In this document: positions 13,583-18,077 of the stretch, in pieces
Numbering within the stretch: position 1 is the first letter of the stretch
Layout: the number at the start of each line of letters is the position of its first letter
DNA from: JBDKUD01 sp050943315
Lineage (GTDB): Bacteria > Bacillota > Syntrophomonadia > Syntrophomonadales > Syntrophomonadaceae
Reading direction: 5' to 3'
DNA: 18,077 bases
NCBI GenBank assembly: GCA_050943315.1
Contig: JBMNOY010000050.1
Coordinates: 1 to 18,077 of the forward strand
Notes under the pieces: model-generated
The model's database searches: none
What the model was told of the DNA's origin: nothing
Seen by the model: only the letters and a program-made list of their open reading frames with translations
Made by a program: the position numbers and the translations under genes

Positions 13583-15667
13583 ATGAGTAAAAAGTTAATC
13601 ATTACCGAAAAACCTTCCGTGGGCAGGGATATTGCCAGAGTACTGGGAGGTTTCAAAAAGCATGAAGGATATTTGGAGAATGATGAATATGTGATTTCAT
13701 GGGCCTTTGGCCATCTCCTGACATTAAATGAACCCGAAGATTATAATCCTGCTTGGAGAAAGTGGAGTATTGAATCACTGCCTATCATTCCCCAAACCTT
13801 TTCGATAAAACCAATCGCCAAGACAACCAAACAGTTGTCCGTCTTAAAGAATCTCATCAACCGTGCGGACATCAGTTCAGTGATTAATGCCGGTGATGCA
13901 GGCCGGGAAGGACAGTTAATTCAACATTATATTTATCAATATACCGGCTGCCAAAAAAAAATAGAAAGATTGTGGCTCAGTGAAACAACTGATAAGGCTA
14001 TTAAAAAGGCCTTCGCATGTCTTCGCCCCGACACTGATTATGATAATTTAACCAAAGCTGCCATAGCTCGCAACCAGGCCGACTGGATCATTGGTATCAA
14101 TGCAACCAGGGCCTTTTCGGTGGCACACAATGGCATTTTCTCAGTTGGACGCGTGCAAACTCCGACCCTGGCTATTCTAACTGCTAGAGAAGAGGAGATT
14201 AAAGCCTTCACCGCCCTGCAGTATTACGAGCTGGTTGTTACCTTTAGAAAAGACGACACGGAGTTTACCGGTAAATGGTTTAAAGAAAAATCCGATCGTG
14301 TGGTGGATCGTGAAGCAATTGCTGCTGTCCAGTCAAAAATAAATGGCAAGCCGGGGGTGGTTGAGAGTGTACAGGAAAAGGAACTTAATGAAGTTGCCCC
14401 CTTGCTTTTAAACCTCAATGACGTACAAAAACTGGCGAACAAGATGTGGGGCTACACGGCTGCCAAGACCCTTTCTATTTGTCAGAAATTATATGAGGAA
14501 AAGAAGCTGTTAACGTACCCTCGTACTGATTCCAGACATCTGACGGTGGCGATAGCTGAGACGATTCCCGAAAGACTCGCATGTTTGCAAAGCACGGAAC
14601 TGGGAAAGTTCCTTGAAAAAACCCGGGGGCAAACACTCGGCAAAAGATATGTGGATGATGCGAAGGTCAGCGATCACACTGCTATTATTATTACAGATAC
14701 CATACCCAGGCTGGATGCGCTTACAGTGGAGGAACGCAATATCTATCTTCTGGTTGCCAGACGTTTACTGGCTGCATTTTACCCGCAGGCCAAATACAAA
14801 CAGACCAGGGTAACTTCTGTGATTGCTGGACAACCATTCCACAGTCAGGGTAAGGTAATGGTTGATTTGGGATGGAAGGCCATTGTTACATCAGAAGGAG
14901 AAAAAGACAAAGGGAAAAACAAAGACAAGGACAAAGAAAAAGAAATAATCTTACCGGATCTAACCGCAGGCGATGTGCTTGAACACATTCATAACGAGAT
15001 TCAGGAGAAGAAAACCAAACCTCCGAAACGATTCTCCGAAGCAGATCTCTTAAATGCGATGGAACATGCCGGAAAATGGGTCGATGACGAAGCATTAAAA
15101 GAAGCGATGAGCGGAAAGGGCCTTGGAACCCCGGCAACCAGAGCCGGTATTATTGAACGGCTAATCGCGGTTGGTTATGTTGAACGGCAAAAGAAATCAC
15201 TTGTTCCCACTGAAAAAGGGAAACAACTGATTGAAATTGTGCCCAACAAATTGAAGAATCCTGAGCTCACCGGGGAATGGGAAAAGAAGCTTATCGATAT
15301 CGAAGCTGGCAAATACAGTGACCAGGTTTTCATGGGCGAAATCACTGCTCTGGTAAATGAAACAATCGGCAAGGTAAAGTCGGAAGCAGCTATTTCCAGT
15401 ACTCCCATCGGGAACTGTCCGAAGTGCGGTCAGCCGGTTAAGGAAAACCAAAAAGCCTATGGGTGCAGTGGATTTAAGGCCGGCTGCGATTTTGTAATTT
15501 GGAAGACAATCGCAGGGAAAAAAATCACCCGGGGAATTGCCAAAGTACTTTTGGAGAAAGGCAGTACAGGGAGGCTTACAGGATTCCAAAGCAAAAGTGG
15601 AAAGGAATTTTCAGCTATTTTAAAATTGAATGAGAATTTTAAAGTGGTGTTTGATTTTGGCAAATAG
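13583..15667 (+). CDS. topB: DNA topoisomerase III
   Basis: 694-aa type IA topoisomerase, which cuts one DNA strand through a 5'-phosphotyrosine link and resolves recombination and replication intermediates. The N-terminal TOPRIM domain shows T-E9-K-P-S-V and the acidic motif D105-A-G-R-E109-G-Q-L-I. I-G-I-N-A-T-R-A at 170-177 and V-G-R-V-Q-T-P-T at 188-195 follow, and the catalytic tyrosine is Y312 in L-L-T-Y-P-R-T-D-S-R. G-K-G-L-G-T-P-A-T-R lies at 511-520. The C-terminus has one four-Cys zinc finger (C612, C615, C628, C635), then a conserved tail domain. Residues 439-453 are a lysine- and aspartate-rich insert between core strands. The ATG has AAAGGAG upstream. Length agrees with chromosomal TopB (about 700-730 aa). 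Single gene unit, no mobile-element genes nearby. Confidence 0.97.
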   Translation: MSKKLIITEKPSVGRDIARVLGGFKKHEGYLENDEYVISWAFGHLLTLNEPEDYNPAWRKWSIESLPIIPQTFSIKPIAKTTKQLSVLKNLINRADISSVINAGDAGREGQLIQHYIYQYTGCQKKIERLWLSETTDKAIKKAFACLRPDTDYDNLTKAAIARNQADWIIGINATRAFSVAHNGIFSVGRVQTPTLAILTAREEEIKAFTALQYYELVVTFRKDDTEFTGKWFKEKSDRVVDREAIAAVQSKINGKPGVVESVQEKELNEVAPLLLNLNDVQKLANKMWGYTAAKTLSICQKLYEEKKLLTYPRTDSRHLTVAIAETIPERLACLQSTELGKFLEKTRGQTLGKRYVDDAKVSDHTAIIITDTIPRLDALTVEERNIYLLVARRLLAAFYPQAKYKQTRVTSVIAGQPFHSQGKVMVDLGWKAIVTSEGEKDKGKNKDKDKEKEIILPDLTAGDVLEHIHNEIQEKKTKPPKRFSEADLLNAMEHAGKWVDDEALKEAMSGKGLGTPATRAGIIERLIAVGYVERQKKSLVPTEKGKQLIEIVPNKLKNPELTGEWEKKLIDIEAGKYSDQVFMGEITALVNETIGKVKSEAAISSTPIGNCPKCGQPVKENQKAYGCSGFKAGCDFVIWKTIAGKKITRGIAKVLLEKGSTGRLTGFQSKSGKEFSAILKLNENFKVVFDFGK

Positions 15668-15731
15668 TTGTGGGTATATTAGGATTAGATGACATTTTGC
15701 ATTTCAAGTATCAGTGTCTTTTTAGGGAAGG

Positions 15732-16397
15732 GTGTATCTTACGGATTTTAAGAATTTGTTTTTAGATTTAGAAAACAGCCGAGATTATGAACAAGCTGTG
15801 AAAATGAGTGCTTATATGCGCGATCAATTTCCATTCCTGGGGATACATACGCCAAAGCGCAAAGCACTTTGCAAGGAATACTTTAAGCTAGCCAAAAAGG
15901 AACAACAGGTTGATTGGGTTTTTATCAATTCTTGCTGGGAACAGCCATATCGAGAGTTTCAATATGTAGCCATCGATTATTTGACTTTAATGCAAAAATA
16001 CCTTACCCCGGTTGATGTGCCCAAACTTAAACAACTGCTATTAGCAAAATCGTGGTGGGACACTATTGATGGGCTTGACCAAGTAGTTGGTTCAATTGCC
16101 CTGGTTTATCCGGAAGTAAATGACATCCTATTAGAATGGAGTACGGATGAGAATTTCTGGTTACGAAGAGTTGCTATTGACCATCAAATATTGCGCAAGG
16201 ACAAGACGAATACAGAATTACTGGAGAAAATTATCCTGAATAATTTAGGTCAGTCAGAGTTTTTTATTAACAAAGCAATTGGTTGGAGTCTGCGCGCGTA
16301 CAGTAAAACTAATCCAGATTGGGTGAGAGGTTTTATTCAACGTTATGGAGACAAACTTGCTCCTTTAAGTATAAAAGAAGCAAGCAAATACCTTTAA
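15732..16397 (+). CDS. DNA alkylation repair protein, AlkD-type DNA glycosylase
   Basis: 221-aa all-helical HEAT-like-repeat protein of the AlkD family, which excises N3- and N7-alkylated purines without flipping the base. F-P-F-L-G-I at 33-38 is the usual beginning of the fold. The active-site residues known for Bacillus cereus AlkD (Trp109, Asp113, Trp187) correspond well to Trp109 and Asp113 in K-S-W-W-D-T-I-D and to Trp185 in A-I-G-W-S-L-R-A-Y. W-L-R-R-V-A-I-D-H-Q at 143-152 is also family-like. The start is GTG 15732, directly behind AGGGAAGG, with spacing tighter than usual. It follows topB by 64 bases on the same strand and could be cotranscribed. Confidence 0.92.
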   Translation: MYLTDFKNLFLDLENSRDYEQAVKMSAYMRDQFPFLGIHTPKRKALCKEYFKLAKKEQQVDWVFINSCWEQPYREFQYVAIDYLTLMQKYLTPVDVPKLKQLLLAKSWWDTIDGLDQVVGSIALVYPEVNDILLEWSTDENFWLRRVAIDHQILRKDKTNTELLEKIILNNLGQSEFFINKAIGWSLRAYSKTNPDWVRGFIQRYGDKLAPLSIKEASKYL

Positions 16398-16486
16398 TAA
16401 TGCCCAACCAACATTTTCGAGCGAAGTTACGACGATAATGTTACCAGCACTACTATCAGGACAATAACGCTAGACTAGTTTTAAAA

Positions 16487-17236
16487 TCAATCCTGTTCAG
16501 TTAAAACCAGTGGCCCTTCCTTGGTGATAGCAATGGTATGCTCATATTGAGCCGACAGGCTGCCGTCTGCCGTTCTGGCGGTCCATCCATTCCGATCAAT
16601 GGTCAGATCCCAGGAACCTATATTAATCATCGGCTCAATAGTAAAAACCATCCCTTCACAAAGTCTGGGCCCCCTTTTAGGAAGTCCATAATGAAGAACT
16701 GGTGGATCCTCATGCATCTGGCGTCCTATACCATGTCCGGTAAAGTGACGTACTACGGAAAATCCGTGGGATTCAGCATGGGTTTGAACCGCATGGGAAA
16801 TATCACTGATTTGATTACCGATAACGGCTTTGCTTATTCCGATATAAAGGCATTCTTTAGTAACTTTTAGTAGTGTTTTAGCTTTTTCAGATATTTTACC
16901 CACCGGATAGGACCAAGCTGAATCAGCCAGCCATCCGTTAAGATTAACCACCATATCAATGGTGACGATATCACCTTTTCGCAGCGGGGTGTGACTGGGA
17001 AACCCGTGACAGATTTCATCGTTAACTGAAGCACAAGTCGCGAAAGGATAGCCCTGGTAACCCTTTTGGGCGGCTTTGGCACCATGGGATTGAATAAAAT
17101 CATCAACAAAGCGATCAATTTGCATAGTTGTTATACCCGGACGAATAACCTTACGAAGTTCCCGGTGGCACTGGCTCAATATTTTACCCGCCTGAGCCAT
17201 TAATTCAATTTGCTGAGGGGTTTTGATTATAATCAA
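16487..17236 (-). CDS. map: Methionine aminopeptidase, type I
   Basis: 249-aa cytosolic metalloenzyme that removes the initiator methionine from new proteins. The five metal ligands of the family are all visible: D94 in T-I-D-M, D105 in A-D-S-A-W, H168 in G-H-G-I-G, E201 in T-I-E-P-M and E232 in Y-E-H-T. H78 in C-H-G-F-P also fits. Length is that of the bare type I enzyme (no N-terminal zinc extension). The start is TTG 17236, with AAGGAG seven bases upstream; no ATG is close. It stands alone here rather than in the ribosomal protein/adk/infA operon where the essential copy usually lies in Bacillota, so it may be a second map paralogue. Confidence 0.95.
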   Translation of the reverse strand: MIIIKTPQQIELMAQAGKILSQCHRELRKVIRPGITTMQIDRFVDDFIQSHGAKAAQKGYQGYPFATCASVNDEICHGFPSHTPLRKGDIVTIDMVVNLNGWLADSAWSYPVGKISEKAKTLLKVTKECLYIGISKAVIGNQISDISHAVQTHAESHGFSVVRHFTGHGIGRQMHEDPPVLHYGLPKRGPRLCEGMVFTIEPMINIGSWDLTIDRNGWTARTADGSLSAQYEHTIAITKEGPLVLTEQD

Positions 17237-17467
17237 TTTCTATCTCCTTGAAGTTAATATACAGTTTGTGGACACTCCATTACTTCTGCCAATGCGCAAA
17301 GACTTTAGCGGAATATCAGTATTTGACCTCCTTATTGAAATTATATAATACCTTCATAAAAATGTTAAAGTAAACAGCAAGTATAAGCCGCTCCCGTTCT
17401 TGCTAATCGCTGAAATTTCGAAATGTTGCTATGAAACTGGGAACACCACTGATAAAAGGGTACGAGT

Positions 17468-17561
17468 ATGCCGAAAGCACGAAAGATGCTATACGATTGG
17501 GAAAGCGCCATATATTCAGTCACTCATGAGAGCACCATACACGCTTCAAAAACATGATTAA
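17468..17561 (+). pseudogene. Truncated, frameshifted gene start
   Basis: ATG 17468 follows AAAAGGG with 7-base spacing and reads M-P-K-A-R-K-M-L-Y-D-W-E-S. At about 17505 the protein-like reading moves to the +1 frame (A-P-Y-I-Q-S-L-M-R) and ends at TAA 17561. The two parts together resemble, from memory, the beginning of a family of putative immunity proteins that start with a similar segment; this identification is weak. The remainder of the gene is missing. Confidence 0.4.
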
Positions 17562-17700
17562 AGCAATGTATATTTCGAAATTATTGATAACAATAGCATT
17601 AGAAGAATAGAAAAATAGAAAAACTCCACCACAGTTGTTTAAATGTATACACAGATACCCAGTAGAACGTAGGTATTATCTTGAAGGAGGAAAGTTGACG

Positions 17701-17745
17701 ATGATGGGTATAGAAATTGATATGGTAGTATCCGACAGCCTATGA
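17701..17745 (+). pseudogene. Very short gene start cut off at a REP-like element
   Basis: A strong ribosome binding site (AAGGAGGAAAG, 17684-17694) precedes ATG 17701 (or TTG 17695), but the frame closes after 14 codons at TGA 17745. The repeat element begins immediately afterwards. This looks like the 5' end of a gene interrupted by insertion or deletion; a genuine 14-aa leader peptide is the alternative. Confidence 0.35.
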
Positions 17746-17960
17746 AACAAGGGGACGGTTCTTACGTTTCAGTTAACTTTCGAACAACGCACAAGTTGGT
17801 TATCTGCCTCACGTTAGTTCGCCCTCCCTTCAGGACACTACTTCTATTCAATATAAGTTTGTACAGTTGTTATTAACCAACCATTTATAAGCCTCGCTAG
17901 GATTGGCTCGTTAGCGTTCATCCGTGCCAAACAGGAATCTTCACACAGCGGAACCGTCCG
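17746..17960. repeat. REP-like palindromic element, no transposase
   Basis: AACAAGGGGACGGTTC at the left end and GAACCGTCC (17951-17959) at the right give a 9-base perfect inverted repeat about 190 bases apart. Inside, 17781-17789 and 17812-17821 form a 9-bp stem with one bulged base. From general knowledge, GGGGACGGTTC ends are frequent around REP-associated Y1 transposase genes in Bacillota. No transposase is encoded here, so this would be a non-autonomous or decayed copy. Confidence 0.45.
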
Positions 17961-18077
17961 AGACCGCTGAAAAAGTACCCTTTTTAAGCCGCTTGAGCGT
18001 CTGTCCTATTCCAGGTTTGTTGGTCAATCAGCAAACAATGGTAAAAAAAAATCAAAAAAAGTACATTTGAACCTTTT
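17961..18077. other. Window end, nothing identified
   Basis: No gene or clear signal is seen between the repeat element and the window end. The stretch ends in runs of A (18041-18059). The 17237-17467 interval before the truncated gene start is likewise empty apart from the map leader. Confidence 0.4.

Noticed and set aside
13583..15667. Topoisomerase III as a marker of an integrated conjugative element
   Set aside because: No relaxase, type IV secretion, integrase or partition genes are in the window, and the protein has normal chromosomal length with a zinc finger.
12332..16397. DNA-repair island (deoxyinosine glycosylase, topB, AlkD-like)
   Set aside because: The genes lie on different strands with sizeable gaps and unrelated genes between; only topB and the AlkD-like gene could share a transcript. 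Proximity alone does not make a system.
1..18077. CRISPR arrays, tRNA, rRNA or riboswitches
   Set aside because: No regularly spaced repeats, cloverleaf-like sequences or recognisable riboswitch cores were seen on either strand by eye.

Overview
The window reads as ordinary chromosomal DNA from a low-to-moderate GC Gram-positive-type bacterium (Bacillota). Evidence: strong purine-rich Shine-Dalgarno sequences, frequent GTG and TTG starts, a lipoprotein signal, a PDZ-less HtrA-type protease and a Firmicutes-like TopB. A spore-forming or Negativicutes-like relative is possible, but I cannot place it below phylum from sequence alone.

Layout. Positions 55-2831 (minus strand) hold a two-gene unit: a DUF3160 lipoprotein and a membrane-anchored protein with calcium-loop-like repeats. 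Positions 2832-4092 are mostly non-coding, with a stand-alone TfoX C-terminal domain protein and traces of decayed DNA. Positions 4093-7006 (plus) hold a GNAT acetyltransferase, a YgjP-like metallopeptidase, a DUF1294 membrane protein, an ABC/SMC-type ATPase and a small membrane protein. In this block the 3' end of the metallopeptidase gene is duplicated just behind the ATPase gene. Positions 7049-9111 carry an RluA-type pseudouridine synthase (minus) and a membrane-anchored trypsin-like protease (plus). Positions 9167-11161 carry a LysR regulator divergent from dapA, which ends in a clean hairpin. Positions 11162-11736 are a gene graveyard containing a cysK 3' remnant. Positions 11737-12832 (minus) hold a VOC-fold protein and a deoxyinosine-type DNA glycosylase. 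Positions 13052-16397 (plus) hold a small membrane protein, topoisomerase III and an AlkD-type DNA glycosylase. A type I methionine aminopeptidase lies at 16487-17236 (minus). The last 840 bp hold truncated gene starts and a REP-like palindromic element.

How the genes relate. Most are single-gene housekeeping units rather than one pathway. Only DUF3160 plus its overlapping neighbour look translationally coupled. Three DNA-maintenance genes (deoxyinosine glycosylase, topB, alkD-like) lie within 4 kb but on different strands, so a shared regulon is not shown. LysR and dapA are divergent and may be a regulator-target pair.

I did not find a convincing new multi-gene system. The observations most worth checking are the duplicated metallopeptidase tail around the DUF1294/ATPase block, the cysK remnant, the repeated 31-bp hairpin, the terminal REP-like element with truncated gene starts beside it, and the uncharacterised DUF3160/repeat-protein pair.
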